This document shows, piece after piece, positions 27,280-36,488 of a stretch of 64,000 nucleotides of DNA (positions are counted from its first letter, which is position 1; every line of letters begins with the position of its first letter). The stretch spans positions 6,271,501 to 6,335,500 of the forward strand of contig NZ_CP123923.1 in NCBI RefSeq assembly GCF_030450125.1. The letters run 5' to 3'. The notes beneath the pieces were generated by a model, which was given only the letters and a program-made list of their open reading frames with translations, was not told the origin of the DNA and made no database searches. Source of the DNA: Streptomyces sp. WP-1. Lineage in GTDB: Bacteria > Actinomycetota > Actinomycetes > Streptomycetales > Streptomycetaceae. A program made the translations under genes and the position numbers.

Positions 27280-27461
27280 GGCATATGTCAAGGGCATGGA
27301 GAAGCGCCCCCCGGGCCACACCCGGGGACTTCGGGAATACCCCGGGCCACCAGCGATAAACGACGCGCTTCGCCGCGCGGAGTCGTACACTGGTCGGTCC
27401 ACCGCAGGCCGGTTCCCCGCAGGGGAGCCGGCCTGAACGTCCCTCAAGGAGGTGCGCCCGG

Positions 27462-28163
27462 ATGACCAGCACGGTCCCCGCGCTCGGAACCCGTTCGGCC
27501 GAAGGTTCCGCACTGCAAGCGGTCCTCCTCGACATGGACGGCACCCTGGTGGACACCGAGGGCTTCTGGTGGGACGTCGAGGTGGAGGTCTTCGCCGCCC
27601 TCGGCCACACCCTGGACGACTCCTGGAAGCACGTCGTGGTCGGCGGCCCGATGACCCGCAGCGCCGGCTTCCTCATCGAGGCCACCGGCGCCGACATCAC
27701 CCTCGCCGAACTCAGCGTCCTGCTCAACGACGGCTTCGAGGCCCGCATCAGCACCGGCCTGCCCCTCAAACCCGGCGCCGCCCGGCTGCTCGCCGAACTG
27801 CACCAGCACCGCATCCCCACCGCCCTGGTCTCCGCCTCCCACCGGCGCATCATCGACCGCGTCCTCGCCGTCCTCGGCCCGCACCACTTCGGCCTGACCA
27901 TCGCCGGCGACGAGGTCAGCCGCACCAAGCCCTTCCCCGACCCCTACCTCCTCGCCGCCGGCGGACTCGGCGCCCACCCCGCCCGATGCGCCGTCGTCGA
28001 GGACACCGCCACCGGCGTCGCCGCCGCCGAGGCCGCCGGCTGCCACGTCGTCGCCGTACCCTCCCTCGCCCCCATCGGCCCGGCCGAACGACGCACCGTC
28101 GTCTCCTCCCTCGAACACGTCGACCTCGCATTTCTGCGCGGCCTGATGACGGAAATGCCCTAG
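27462..28163 (+). CDS. HAD-superfamily phosphatase (phosphoglycolate phosphatase/beta-PGM type)
   Basis: The protein has 233 aa. HAD motif I is LDMDGTLVDTEG (nucleophile Asp and general acid Asp), motif II is ALVSAS, motif III Lys is in RTKPFPDP, and motif IV is VVEDTATGVAAAEAAG. The helical cap is inserted after motif I (subclass I cap), as in beta-phosphoglucomutase and phosphoglycolate phosphatases. The substrate is unassigned. The start follows AAGGAGG. It lies downstream of metH. Confidence 0.9.
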   Translation: MTSTVPALGTRSAEGSALQAVLLDMDGTLVDTEGFWWDVEVEVFAALGHTLDDSWKHVVVGGPMTRSAGFLIEATGADITLAELSVLLNDGFEARISTGLPLKPGAARLLAELHQHRIPTALVSASHRRIIDRVLAVLGPHHFGLTIAGDEVSRTKPFPDPYLLAAGGLGAHPARCAVVEDTATGVAAAEAAGCHVVAVPSLAPIGPAERRTVVSSLEHVDLAFLRGLMTEMP

Positions 28164-28600
28164 CCGTTCACCCAGCGTGCAAAGCCCATTGACCGCGGCC
28201 CGCGAATAACCGCGGAAGTGCATCCGGGGAAATTCACGGCATGCCCGCACGGCCGAATTCGGCCGGCACCCCGCGCAGTTGAAGTTGTGACGTTCGCCAC
28301 CCCCGGGCCCCTCGACAAGGGTTGACGAGTATGCAGACCCGCCCGGTCCGACCGGGAACGGCAGGCCCTTGTGTCCCGATTGATGAGACGCTGCACTAAT
28401 CCTGCCACTGTCGGGTTTTCGGTGTGTCCACGCCCGGTTTCACAGCGTGATGAAGAGTCAACTCACGCGGCTGTGAACGCCCCACGGGGCGCGGACTAAT
28501 CTCGTCGCGAGAACATCACCGAAGAAACCCCCGTGCCCCGCCGCGCGCCACCCATGCGCGCCGGAAACACGGACCCGAACAGCTCTGGAGAAACCCCCGC
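28164..28600 (+). other. Non-coding gap before the peptide-binding lipoprotein
   Basis: 437 nt without a credible gene. The middle part is AT-richer than the flanks, with TTGACGAG near 28321 and ACTAAT-type sequences near 28395 and 28493 that could be promoter elements. The distal end holds the GGAG ribosome binding site of the lipoprotein gene. No riboswitch or repeat family was recognised. Confidence 0.4.
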
Positions 28601-30205
28601 ATGAACCGCAAGACTCTGGTGCTGCCGGCGGTGGCCGGCCTGCTCACCCCGGTCCTCGCCGCGTGCGGCGGATCCGGCAGCGGGAGCAAGGGCGGCGACG
28701 CCATCGTCGTCGGCACCACGGACCGGTTCACCGTCACCAAGGACGCCCCCGCGCCCGTCGACCCGGCCTACGCCTACGACGTCGGCAGCTGGAACCTGCT
28801 GCGGCAGACCGTCCAGACCCTCATGGCCGAGCCCAAGGGCGAGGGCGACCCGGTCCCGGACGCCGCCGAAAGCTGCGGCTTCACCGACAGCGGCAGCGAA
28901 CGCTACGCCTGCAAGCTGCGCGAGGGCCTCACGTTCGCCAACGGCGACCCGGTGACCGCCCAGGACGTCAAGTTCTCCATCGAACGCGCCCTGCACCTCA
29001 AGGCCGACAGCGGTGTCTCCTCGCTGCTGAACACCATCGACACCATCGAGACGCAGGGCGACCGCGAGATCGTCTTCCACCTCAAGACGGCCGACGCCAC
29101 CTTCCCCTACAAGCTGTCCACCCCGGTCGCGGGCATCCTCGACCCCAAGGACTACCCCAAGGGCTCCCTGCGCGACGGCTTCCACCTGGACGGCTCCGGC
29201 CCGTACACCTTCCAGGCCGAGGTCAAGGGCAACGCTCTCGTCAGCGTGACCTTCACCAAGAACCCCCACTACAAGGGGGCCCAGACGGTGAACAACAACA
29301 AGGTCGTGGTCCGCTCCTTCGCCGATGCCGACGCCATGGGCGCCGCCATCGACAAGGGTGACATCGACGTCATGACCCGTACCATGTCGCCCGCCCAGAT
29401 CCAGAAGCTGGACTCCGGCAGCGACGACAACGTCGACCTCGTCGACATGCCGGGCCTCGAAATCCGCTACCTCGCCTTCAACACCAACGCCCCCACGGTG
29501 AAGTCCAAGGCCGTACGCCAGGCCATGGCCCAGCTCATCAACCGCGGCGAACTGGTCTCCAAGGTCTACGGCACCGAGGCCGAGCCGCTGTACTCGCTCG
29601 TCCCCGCCACCGTCACCGGGCACTCCAACTCGTTCTTCAACAAGTACGGCAACCCCAGCGCCGCCAAGGCCAAGAACCTGCTCGCCAAGGCCGGCATCAC
29701 CACCCCGGTGAAGCTGACCCTGCACTACACGACCGACCACTACGGCACGGCCACCAAGCAGGAGTTCGAGGTCCTCCAGAAGCAGCTCAACGACAGCGGC
29801 CTGTTCGACGTCACCATCCAGGGCCACCCCTGGGACACCTTCCGCCCCGCCGAGGAGAAGGGCCAGTACGACGTCTACGGCATGGGCTGGTTCCCCGACT
29901 TCCCCGACGCCGACAACTTCCTCGCGCCGTTCCTCGACAAGGACAACTTCCTCAACTCGCCGTACTCCAACAGCGACATCCAGCGGAACCTGATCCCGCA
30001 GTCCCGCCGCGACGCCAACCGGCTCTCCGCCGCGGACAGCCTGACCAAGATCCAGGACACCGTCGCCGAGGACGTCCCGGTCCTCCCGCTGTGGCAGGGC
30101 AAGCAGTACATCGCCGCCCGCGACGACATCACGGGCGTCGCCTACGCCGTCAACTCCTCCTCCACGCTCCAGCTCTGGGAGCTCGGCCGGGGTGTGAGCG
30201 GCTGA
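28601..30205 (+). CDS. ABC transporter substrate-binding lipoprotein (family 5, oligopeptide type)
   Basis: The protein has 534 aa. The signal peptide ends in the lipobox LAAC, so it is anchored outside the membrane. SBP family 5 features include YACKLREGLTFANGDPVTAQDVKFSIER and YGMGWFPDFPDADNFLAPF. It would capture peptides or similar solutes for an ABC permease, but no permease or ATPase genes are adjacent, so it must work with a transporter encoded elsewhere. The gene stands alone, ending at a strong terminator. Confidence 0.9.
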   Translation: MNRKTLVLPAVAGLLTPVLAACGGSGSGSKGGDAIVVGTTDRFTVTKDAPAPVDPAYAYDVGSWNLLRQTVQTLMAEPKGEGDPVPDAAESCGFTDSGSERYACKLREGLTFANGDPVTAQDVKFSIERALHLKADSGVSSLLNTIDTIETQGDREIVFHLKTADATFPYKLSTPVAGILDPKDYPKGSLRDGFHLDGSGPYTFQAEVKGNALVSVTFTKNPHYKGAQTVNNNKVVVRSFADADAMGAAIDKGDIDVMTRTMSPAQIQKLDSGSDDNVDLVDMPGLEIRYLAFNTNAPTVKSKAVRQAMAQLINRGELVSKVYGTEAEPLYSLVPATVTGHSNSFFNKYGNPSAAKAKNLLAKAGITTPVKLTLHYTTDHYGTATKQEFEVLQKQLNDSGLFDVTIQGHPWDTFRPAEEKGQYDVYGMGWFPDFPDADNFLAPFLDKDNFLNSPYSNSDIQRNLIPQSRRDANRLSAADSLTKIQDTVAEDVPVLPLWQGKQYIAARDDITGVAYAVNSSSTLQLWELGRGVSG

Positions 30206-30210
30206 CACGC

Positions 30211-30264
30211 CGACGGCGAAGGGCGCCCCTCTCCCCGCCAGGAGAGGGGCGCCCTTCGCCGTCG
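30211..30264. terminator. Bidirectional terminator, 24-bp perfect stem
   Basis: 30211-30234 is perfectly complementary to 30241-30264 around a 6-nt loop (CCGCCA). It lies between the convergent lipoprotein gene and response regulator gene and can end both transcripts. Confidence 0.9.
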
Positions 30265-30307
30265 TACGGAACAGGCCCTCGGCCGGCGGCCGTCGAGCCC
30301 GCGGCGC

Positions 30308-30979
30308 CTACTGCGCGCCGGGACGCACCAGACCGCTCTCGTACGCGTACACCGCCGCCTGTACCCGGTCCCGCAGCCCCAGCTTGGTCAGCACATGCCC
30401 GACATGCGTCTTGACGGTCGTCTCGCTGACGAACAGATCGGCCGCGATCTCCGCGTTGGACAGCCCCCGCGCCACCAGCTTCAGCACCTCCACCTCACGG
30501 TCCGTGAGCGTGTGCAGGGTGTCCGGAACCGGCTCCTCGCCCGAGGGCAGATGCGTCGCGTACTTGTCCAGCAGCCGGCGCGTGATGCTCGGCGCCAGCA
30601 TCGCCTCGCCGCCCGCCACCACCCGGATCGCCTGCACCAGCTCGTCCGCCGGCGCGTCCTTGAGCAGGAAGCCGCTGGCACCGGCGCGCAGCGCCTCCAC
30701 CACGTACTCGTCCAGGTCGAAGGTGGTCAGCACCAGCACCTTCGCCGGGCCGTTCCGCTCCGGACCGCTGATCTGCCGGGTCGCCTCCACCCCGTCCATC
30801 CGCGGCATACGGATGTCCATCAGCACGACGTCCGGCTGCAGAGCCCGCACCTGATCGAGAGCCTGGAGGCCGTCACCGGCCTCGCCCACGACCGCGAGAT
30901 CCTGCTCGGCCTCCAGGATCATCCGGAAACCCGTACGCAGCAGGGGCTGGTCGTCGACCAGTAGGACGCGGATGGCCAC
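30308..30979 (-). CDS. NarL/LuxR-family response regulator (orphan)
   Basis: The protein has 223 aa from GTG 30979, chosen because AAGGAGTG precedes it. The receiver domain has the phosphoacceptor Asp55 in VLMDIRMPRMDG and Lys in FLLKDAPADEL. The C-terminal LuxR HTH reads LTDREVEVLKLVARGLSNAEIA. Such regulators are normally paired with a histidine kinase, but neither neighbour is one (lipoprotein on one side, nuclease on the other). Signal and targets are unknown. Confidence 0.93.
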   Translation of the reverse strand: MAIRVLLVDDQPLLRTGFRMILEAEQDLAVVGEAGDGLQALDQVRALQPDVVLMDIRMPRMDGVEATRQISGPERNGPAKVLVLTTFDLDEYVVEALRAGASGFLLKDAPADELVQAIRVVAGGEAMLAPSITRRLLDKYATHLPSGEEPVPDTLHTLTDREVEVLKLVARGLSNAEIAADLFVSETTVKTHVGHVLTKLGLRDRVQAAVYAYESGLVRPGAQ

Positions 30980-30993
30980 GTGACACTCCTTCG

Positions 30994-32178
30994 CTAGTCC
31001 GCGCCCATTCTGCCCTGCGCCACAGCGCCCGACTCCCGCACCCTCACCGGCAGCGGATACGGCGGGGGAGTGCCCCCGAACTCCGGGCAGTGCGCCTGGT
31101 GATCGCACCAGCCGCACAGCTTCGTCGGCCGCGGCCGCCAGTCACCGCTCTCCGTGGCCTCCCGGATCGCGTCCCACAGCGCGCGCAGCCTGCGCTCCAC
31201 CCGCTCCAGGTCGGCGAGCACCGGATCGTACGTCCGCACCTCGCCGCTGCCGAGGTACACCAGCTGGAGCCGGCGCGGTACGACACCCTTCAGCCGCCAC
31301 ACCACCAGCGCGTAGAACTTCATCTGGAACAGCGCGCCCTCGGCGTACTCCGGCCGCGGTGCCTTGCCCGTCTTGTAGTCGACGATCCGCACCTCGCCGG
31401 TCGGCGCCACGTCCACCCGGTCGATGATGCCGCGCAGCCGGGGCCCCGACTCCAGCTCGGCCTCCACGAACAGCTCCCGCTCGGCGGGCTCCAGCCGCGT
31501 CGGGTCCTCCAGCGTGAACCAGCGCTCCACCAGTCGCTCGGCCTCGCCCAGCCAGCGCGCCAGCCGCTGCCCGTCCGGATCGTCCGCGAACAGCTCCGCC
31601 AGCTCCGGGCGGCTCTCGCGCAGCCGGTCCCACTGGCCCGGCACCAGCGCCCTGGCCCGCGGCGCGGTCCGCTCCCCGGCGGGCGCGTCGAACAACCGCT
31701 CAAGCACCGCGTGCACCAGCGTGCCCCGCGTCGCCGCCTCGCTCGGCTTCTCCGGCAGCCGGTCGATCACCCGGAACCGGTACAGCAGCGGACACTGCAT
31801 GAAGTCACCGGCGCGGGAGGGGGAGAGCGAGGTGGGAGCGGCGGCGGGACGGGGGACGGGCGCCGCGGAGCGGATGGCGGCGGTGGCTCCGGTGGATGCA
31901 GCGGCTGCGCCGGTCTCGGTGAGCTCAATGGGCCCGGCGGCTTCGGCGGCTTCGGTGGGCGAGGGGATCGGCGCGGCTACGGCGTCCGGCGCGGCCGAGG
32001 GGCTCGGTACGGCCACGAGGGCGGGCGTCTCCCCGGCCACGGTGTCCGCCGCCGTAGCGTCCGTGACCACGGCGTCCGCCGCCACGGCGCGGGTCGGCGC
32101 GTCCGCCGCGGGCGGATCCGTCGGCTCGGGACCGCTCGCCGCGGCTCCCGCCTCCTCGAAGCTGGTGTCCATGTCCAC
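30994..32178 (-). CDS. RecB-type PD-(D/E)XK exonuclease
   Basis: The protein has 394 aa. About 115 N-terminal residues are Ala/Pro/Thr-rich and probably disordered. The nuclease starts with SLSPSRAGDFMQCPLLYRF. The catalytic core has ATRGTLVHAVLERLF and VRIVDYKTGK (D267 and K269), the motif of RecB/Cas4-like nucleases. The C-terminal CGWCDHQAHC (Cys355, 358, 364) with the early Cys of MQCPLLYRF could bind an Fe-S cluster, as in AddB/Cas4 relatives. It acts on DNA ends, probably in repair. The true start may be shorter than the Ala-rich extension implies. Confidence 0.87.
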   Translation of the reverse strand: MDMDTSFEEAGAAASGPEPTDPPAADAPTRAVAADAVVTDATAADTVAGETPALVAVPSPSAAPDAVAAPIPSPTEAAEAAGPIELTETGAAAASTGATAAIRSAAPVPRPAAAPTSLSPSRAGDFMQCPLLYRFRVIDRLPEKPSEAATRGTLVHAVLERLFDAPAGERTAPRARALVPGQWDRLRESRPELAELFADDPDGQRLARWLGEAERLVERWFTLEDPTRLEPAERELFVEAELESGPRLRGIIDRVDVAPTGEVRIVDYKTGKAPRPEYAEGALFQMKFYALVVWRLKGVVPRRLQLVYLGSGEVRTYDPVLADLERVERRLRALWDAIREATESGDWRPRPTKLCGWCDHQAHCPEFGGTPPPYPLPVRVRESGAVAQGRMGAD

Positions 32179-32351
32179 AGACCATACGGCCCACCACCGA
32201 CAGTGACCCGGTCACGGGTCCGGCCGCGCGCCCGGCCACGGGGCGAACACAAGGGGTGCCGGGGCGAAACGCGCCACCACGGCCGCATACCATCGATCAG
32301 AGACCCTTCCGCCCCAAGAGGCGCGGAAGACGCTTCGAACGAGGGGACACC

Positions 32352-33860
32352 GTGGACGTGAGCGGCGCGAGCGGGCAGCCGCGGTCCGGCGACGATCAGC
32401 CGACCGACCACCCCGCAGTCCCAACGCCCCCGCCGCCGGCCCCCGAGGCCCCGGCACCGACGGAAGACGGCCCCGACACGGACACCGCCGCCACCGGCGC
32501 CCCCGACTCGAACACCTCGGACTCGAACACCTCCGGCTCCGAAGCCGCCCGCCCCGAGGACCCCGAGGGCGAGACGCCCGACACCGCCGGGCCGCCCGCG
32601 CCGGACACCGAGACACACGAGACCCACCGCACCCTCGCCCACACCGAACCCCCCACCGGCCCCGCCCCCGGCATGGCCAGGGGCGAACCCCCGCGGCCCC
32701 CCAAGGAGCCCGGCGGCGGCATCCTCATGGGACGCCCCTTCGGCGTACCCGTGTACGTCGCGCCGAGCTGGTTCCTCGTCGCCGCCCTGATCACCTGGGT
32801 GTTCGGCGGACAACTCGACCGGGTCCTGCCCGAGCTGGGCGCCGCCCGGTACCTCGTCTCCCTGTTCTTCGCGGTCGCCTTCTACGCCTCCGTACTCGTC
32901 CACGAACTCGCCCACACCGTCGCCGCGATCCGCTTCAAGCTCCCCGTCCGCCGCATCCAGCTCCAGTTCTTCGGCGGCGTCTCCGAGATCGAGAAGGAAG
33001 CCGAGACACCCGGCCGGGAATTCGTCCTGGCCTTCGTCGGCCCGCTGCTCTCCCTCGTCCTCGCCGGACTCTTCTACCTCGCCATGAAGCCCGTGCAGCC
33101 CGGCACCGTCCCCGGCGTCCTCCTCGCCGGCCTCATGGTCTCCAACCTCATCGTCGCCGCCTTCAACCTGCTCCCCGGCCTTCCCCTCGACGGCGGCCGC
33201 ATGCTCCGCGCCGTCGTCTGGAAGATCACCGGCAAACCCATGAGCGGCACCGTCGCCGCCGCCTGGGTCGGCCGCGCCCTCGCCGTCGCCGTCCTCGTCG
33301 GACTGCCCCTGCTGAACTCCTCGGGCACCTTCGGCGGTGGCACCGAGAACACCAACGGCATGGACACCGTCACCGACGCCCTGCTCGCCGCGATCCTCGC
33401 CGCGATCATCTGGACCGGCGCCGGCAACAGCCTGCGCATGGCCAGGCTCCGCGAACACCTCCCCGACCTGCGTGCCCGCACCCTCACCCGCCGCGCCGTA
33501 CCCGTCGAGACCGACACCCCCCTCTCCGAGGCCCTGCGCCGTGCCAACGCCGCCGGCGCCCGCGCCCTCGTCGTCGTCGACGCCGACGGCCGCCCCCTCT
33601 CCCTGGTCCGCGAATCCGCCATCGTCGGCGTACCGGAACACCGCCGCCCCTGGGTCCCCGTCAGCAGCCTCGCCCAGGACCTCACCGACGACATGCGCGT
33701 CTCCGCCGAACTGTCCGGCGAAGAACTCCTCGACGCCCTGCGCGCCGCCCCCGCCACCGAATACCTCGTCGTCGAGAACACCGGCGAGATCTACGGCGTC
33801 CTCTCCGCCGCCGACGTGGAACGCGCCTTCGTCAAGGCCATGGCCCGCCCGAGCCAGTGA
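32352..33860 (+). CDS. Site-2 protease family (M50) membrane metallopeptidase with CBS domains
   Basis: The protein has 502 aa from GTG 32352, preceded by GAGGGGA. About 115 N-terminal residues are acidic and low-complexity. Membrane helices follow, with the zinc motif HELAH at 184-188 and the second ligand in NLLPGLPLDGGR near 273-284. The C-terminal ~120 residues form a CBS-domain pair that may sense adenine nucleotides. Such proteases cleave transmembrane segments of regulators such as anti-sigma factors. The substrate is unknown. It is upstream of trmI and divergent from the nuclease gene. Confidence 0.9.
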   Translation: MDVSGASGQPRSGDDQPTDHPAVPTPPPPAPEAPAPTEDGPDTDTAATGAPDSNTSDSNTSGSEAARPEDPEGETPDTAGPPAPDTETHETHRTLAHTEPPTGPAPGMARGEPPRPPKEPGGGILMGRPFGVPVYVAPSWFLVAALITWVFGGQLDRVLPELGAARYLVSLFFAVAFYASVLVHELAHTVAAIRFKLPVRRIQLQFFGGVSEIEKEAETPGREFVLAFVGPLLSLVLAGLFYLAMKPVQPGTVPGVLLAGLMVSNLIVAAFNLLPGLPLDGGRMLRAVVWKITGKPMSGTVAAAWVGRALAVAVLVGLPLLNSSGTFGGGTENTNGMDTVTDALLAAILAAIIWTGAGNSLRMARLREHLPDLRARTLTRRAVPVETDTPLSEALRRANAAGARALVVVDADGRPLSLVRESAIVGVPEHRRPWVPVSSLAQDLTDDMRVSAELSGEELLDALRAAPATEYLVVENTGEIYGVLSAADVERAFVKAMARPSQ

Positions 33861-33924
33861 CCGGCGGCCCACCCCGACCCCTCCGCCGGTCAAGCGCCCG
33901 GCGGGGACCCGGTAGTCTGGTCAC

Positions 33925-34827
33925 ATGTCCGAACCGACCGGTGCCGCCCGCAGGCGCGGGCCCTTCAAGGTCGGGGACCAGGTACAGCTGACCGACCCCA
34001 AGGGCCGCCACTACACGTTCACGCTCGAAGCCGGAAAGAACTTCCACACCCACAAGGGTTCCTTCCCGCACGACGAACTGATCGGTGCTCCCGAGGGCAG
34101 CGTTGTCCGCACCACCGGCAACGTGGCCTACCTCGCGCTGCGCCCCCTGCTCCCCGACTACGTCCTGTCCATGCCCCGCGGGGCAGCCGTCGTCTACCCG
34201 AAGGACGCGGGGCAGATCCTCGCCTTCGCCGACATCTTCCCCGGCGCCCGCGTCGTGGAGGCAGGCGTCGGCTCCGGCTCCCTCAGCAGCTTCCTGCTGC
34301 GAGCCATCGGCGACCAGGGCATGCTGCACTCCTACGAGCGCCGCGACGACTTCGCCGACATCGCCCGGCAGAACGTCGAACGCTACTTCGGCGGCCCCCA
34401 CCCCGCCTGGCAGCTCACCGTCGGAGACCTCCAGGACAACCTGTCCGACACCGACGTCGACCGCGTCATCCTCGACATGCTCGCCCCCTGGGAATGCCTC
34501 GAAGCCGTCTCCAAGGCACTCGTCCCCGGCGGCATCCTGTGCTGCTACGTGGCCACCACCACCCAGCTCGCGCGCACCGTGGAATCCATCCGCGAGATCG
34601 GCTGCTTCAACGAGCCGACCGCCTGGGAGAGCATGATCCGCAACTGGCACATCGAGGGCCTCGCCGTCCGCCCCGACCACCGCATGATCGGCCACACCGG
34701 CTTCCTGCTCACCGCCCGCCGCCTCGCCGACGGCGTCGAGCCCCCCATGCGCCGCCGCCGCCCCGCCAAGGGCGCCTACGGCGAGGACTACGCGGGACCC
34801 AACGCCGACGGCGGCACCGCCCGCTGA
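33925..34827 (+). CDS. trmI: tRNA (adenine-58-N1)-methyltransferase TrmI
   Basis: The protein has 300 aa. An N-terminal beta domain (FKVGDQVQLTDPKGRHYTF) precedes the SAM fold with motif I VVEAGVGSGSLS near residue 110, DRVILDMLAPWE as motif IV, and the C-terminal SMIRNWHIEG of TrmI. It methylates A58 in the T-loop. TAGTCT (33913-33918) ends 7 nt before the ATG with no ribosome binding site, so the mRNA is probably leaderless. Position near the proteasome ATPase gene is conserved in actinobacteria. Confidence 0.93.
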   Translation: MSEPTGAARRRGPFKVGDQVQLTDPKGRHYTFTLEAGKNFHTHKGSFPHDELIGAPEGSVVRTTGNVAYLALRPLLPDYVLSMPRGAAVVYPKDAGQILAFADIFPGARVVEAGVGSGSLSSFLLRAIGDQGMLHSYERRDDFADIARQNVERYFGGPHPAWQLTVGDLQDNLSDTDVDRVILDMLAPWECLEAVSKALVPGGILCCYVATTTQLARTVESIREIGCFNEPTAWESMIRNWHIEGLAVRPDHRMIGHTGFLLTARRLADGVEPPMRRRRPAKGAYGEDYAGPNADGGTAR

Positions 34828-34852
34828 GCCACCCGCACCCCGCACAACACCA

Positions 34853-34904
34853 GGGCGCCGTGCCCCAGTTCCCCGACCGACCCGGGAACTCGGCCACGGC
34901 GCCC
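34853..34904 (+). terminator. Hairpin after trmI
   Basis: GGGCGCCGTG (34853-34862) pairs with CACGGCGCCC (34895-34904), and the inner AGTTCCC pairs with GGGAACT. It is a long stem with an internal loop and no clear T-tract. Confidence 0.65.
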
Positions 34905-35059
34905 ACTCGTTGACAGGGCACCGGACACCCGGAACACCGGCAGACCCCCCGCGGGCCCGCCACCACCCATAATCCCGACCCCGCCGTTCCCACGCCCTGT
35001 GACGTGTGGCACCATGCAGGCCACACCCCCCGGCACAGCCCTCACAGGAGACACTCCTC

Positions 35060-35641
35060 GTGCAGCAATCCGCCGTTCCGGAGCTCGCTCACACCCACAC
35101 CCGCCCCATCCACTGGCTCGCCACGGCCACCGCCGTCGCCGGCGTCGTGGCCCTCTCCTCCCTCGTACACCCCGGACCGGCCACCGCCGCCCAGCCCGTC
35201 ACGGGCACCAAAGCGGCCCCCGCCCCCGGCGCCGCCGCGCCCCCCGCCACCACCGGCGTCACCTTCCCGCTCGACTGCGGACCCGAGAAGGCCATCGTCG
35301 TCAAAAAGGCCACCGGCGACATCGACGGCGACGGCCGGCCCGAAACCGCCGCCGTCGTCCGCTGCGACAGCGCCATGGGCACCCCACCCGACGGCGTCTA
35401 CGTCCTCACCCGCGCCGCCGACGGCCACACCCCCCGCGTCGTCGCCACTCTCGTCGACCCCAAGGACCGGCTCACCGTCACCGACTTCGCCCTGCACAGC
35501 GGCACCGTCAGCGCCACCCTGCTCGGCTACTCCTCCGACGCCGTACCGCGCTGCTGCCCGGACACGAAAACCCCGGCCGCATGGCACTGGAACGGCAAAG
35601 CCTTCCTGCGCACCACCCCGGCCGGGGCCCACAGCGTCTGA
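35060..35641 (+). CDS. Secreted hypothetical protein
   Basis: The protein has 193 aa from GTG 35060, placed 9 nt after AGGAG. The N-terminus has a signal-like hydrophobic segment (ATATAVAGVVALSSLVHPG) and an Ala/Pro-rich linker. The mature part has DIDGDGRPETAAVVRC, an FG-GAP/Ca-binding-like loop, and further Cys (LDCG, CCPD), so a disulfide-stabilised extracellular domain is likely. No known function. It is convergent with the ferredoxin gene. Confidence 0.75.
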   Translation: MQQSAVPELAHTHTRPIHWLATATAVAGVVALSSLVHPGPATAAQPVTGTKAAPAPGAAAPPATTGVTFPLDCGPEKAIVVKKATGDIDGDGRPETAAVVRCDSAMGTPPDGVYVLTRAADGHTPRVVATLVDPKDRLTVTDFALHSGTVSATLLGYSSDAVPRCCPDTKTPAAWHWNGKAFLRTTPAGAHSV

Positions 35642-35666
35642 CGACGCCACGTCCGGAAAACGCGGC

Positions 35667-35963
35667 TCACTCCGCGTCCGGACCGTACACCTCCACCCTG
35701 TCCAGAACCCTGCGCACATGGATGCACTCACCAGGACACTCCCTGGCCGAATCCACCACATCCGTGAGCAACGGCAACGGCACCGGCGTCACCGCCCCCG
35801 CCTCCTGAAGCAGCTCGTCGTCCGCGCCCTTCACATAGGCCAGACCGTCGATGTCCAGCTCGAACACCTCCGGGGCGTACTGGACACAGATCCCATCGCC
35901 GGTACACAGGTCCTGGTCGATCCACACCTCCAGCGCCTCACCGGCCGGGGCCTCCTGCTGCAC
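35667..35963 (-). CDS. Single-cluster ferredoxin
   Basis: The protein has 98 aa from GTG 35963, chosen for the AGGAGAGG site; the in-frame ATG at 35981 is the alternative. The sequence DLCTGDGICVQYAPEVFELD supplies Cys at the first two positions of a CxxDxxC pattern, with the last ligand in ECPGEC. This is the 3Fe-4S (or Asp-ligated 4Fe-4S) ferredoxin type that often feeds cytochrome P450s. No P450 is adjacent; the nearest in this window is at 58798. The acidic surface fits an electron carrier. Confidence 0.88.
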   Translation of the reverse strand: MQQEAPAGEALEVWIDQDLCTGDGICVQYAPEVFELDIDGLAYVKGADDELLQEAGAVTPVPLPLLTDVVDSARECPGECIHVRRVLDRVEVYGPDAE

Positions 35964-36044
35964 GGTCACCTCTCCTGACATCGGTACGCCGCACCCCCGG
36001 CACGGCACACACCGACCGGGACCACACCAGCGGCAGTCGAACAC

Positions 36045-36488
36045 GCCCGACCCTACCCCCGCCCCCGAAACCGGCCGCCTCCGGCCGTCAACGGGTTTCC
36101 GCCCCCACCGGCTCGGGTACGAGCGCTCGACCAGACACAGGACGCCCCAGACCCCGGACGCACACTTCCAGCCACACCCACCATGACACCACCAGGCCGC
36201 ACCGTCGCTCTACGTGATGACCGTACGAGCGGCCCCCGGCCTGCCCGGAAACCCGCCCACCCGGCCCGGAGCCGACAACTCCGGCCACTCCCGAAGGGTT
36301 TCGACCACGCCAACCGAGGAACAAGCCGCTTCCCCATCACGTTGAGTGGGTATCCCCTCCGTGCGAGGGAGTGCGCACCGGGTGACCGACGACACACCTT
36401 GACAGTCATTGTGATCTAGGGGTTTCAATCGACACCCACCCAGGTAGGGTCTGGAAGCGTCCAGCTCCCCTTGGAGGAGGTGAGGACC
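36045..36488 (+). promoter_or_regulatory. Leader and promoter region of arc
   Basis: No credible gene lies in this gap. TTGACA occurs at 36399-36404 and TAGGGT at 36445-36450; TTTCAA about 16 nt before TAGGGT could be its -35. The region ends in the GGAGGAGG ribosome binding site of arc. These may drive the arc-dop-pup-prcBA set. Promoter calls are by eye. Confidence 0.4.

Noticed and set aside
23749..27513. A 1254-codon minus-strand reading frame opposite metH
   Set aside because: It lies antisense to metH, has Gly/Val/Asp-biased low-complexity translation typical of high-GC shadow frames, and has no domain.
31977..33893. A 638-codon minus-strand frame opposite the M50 protease
   Set aside because: It has a Gly/Asp-rich shadow translation, with intact protease motifs on the other strand.
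35667..35963. Ferredoxin as the dedicated electron donor of the conservon P450
   Set aside because: The two genes are 23 kb apart with no shared regulation visible, so linkage is not supported.
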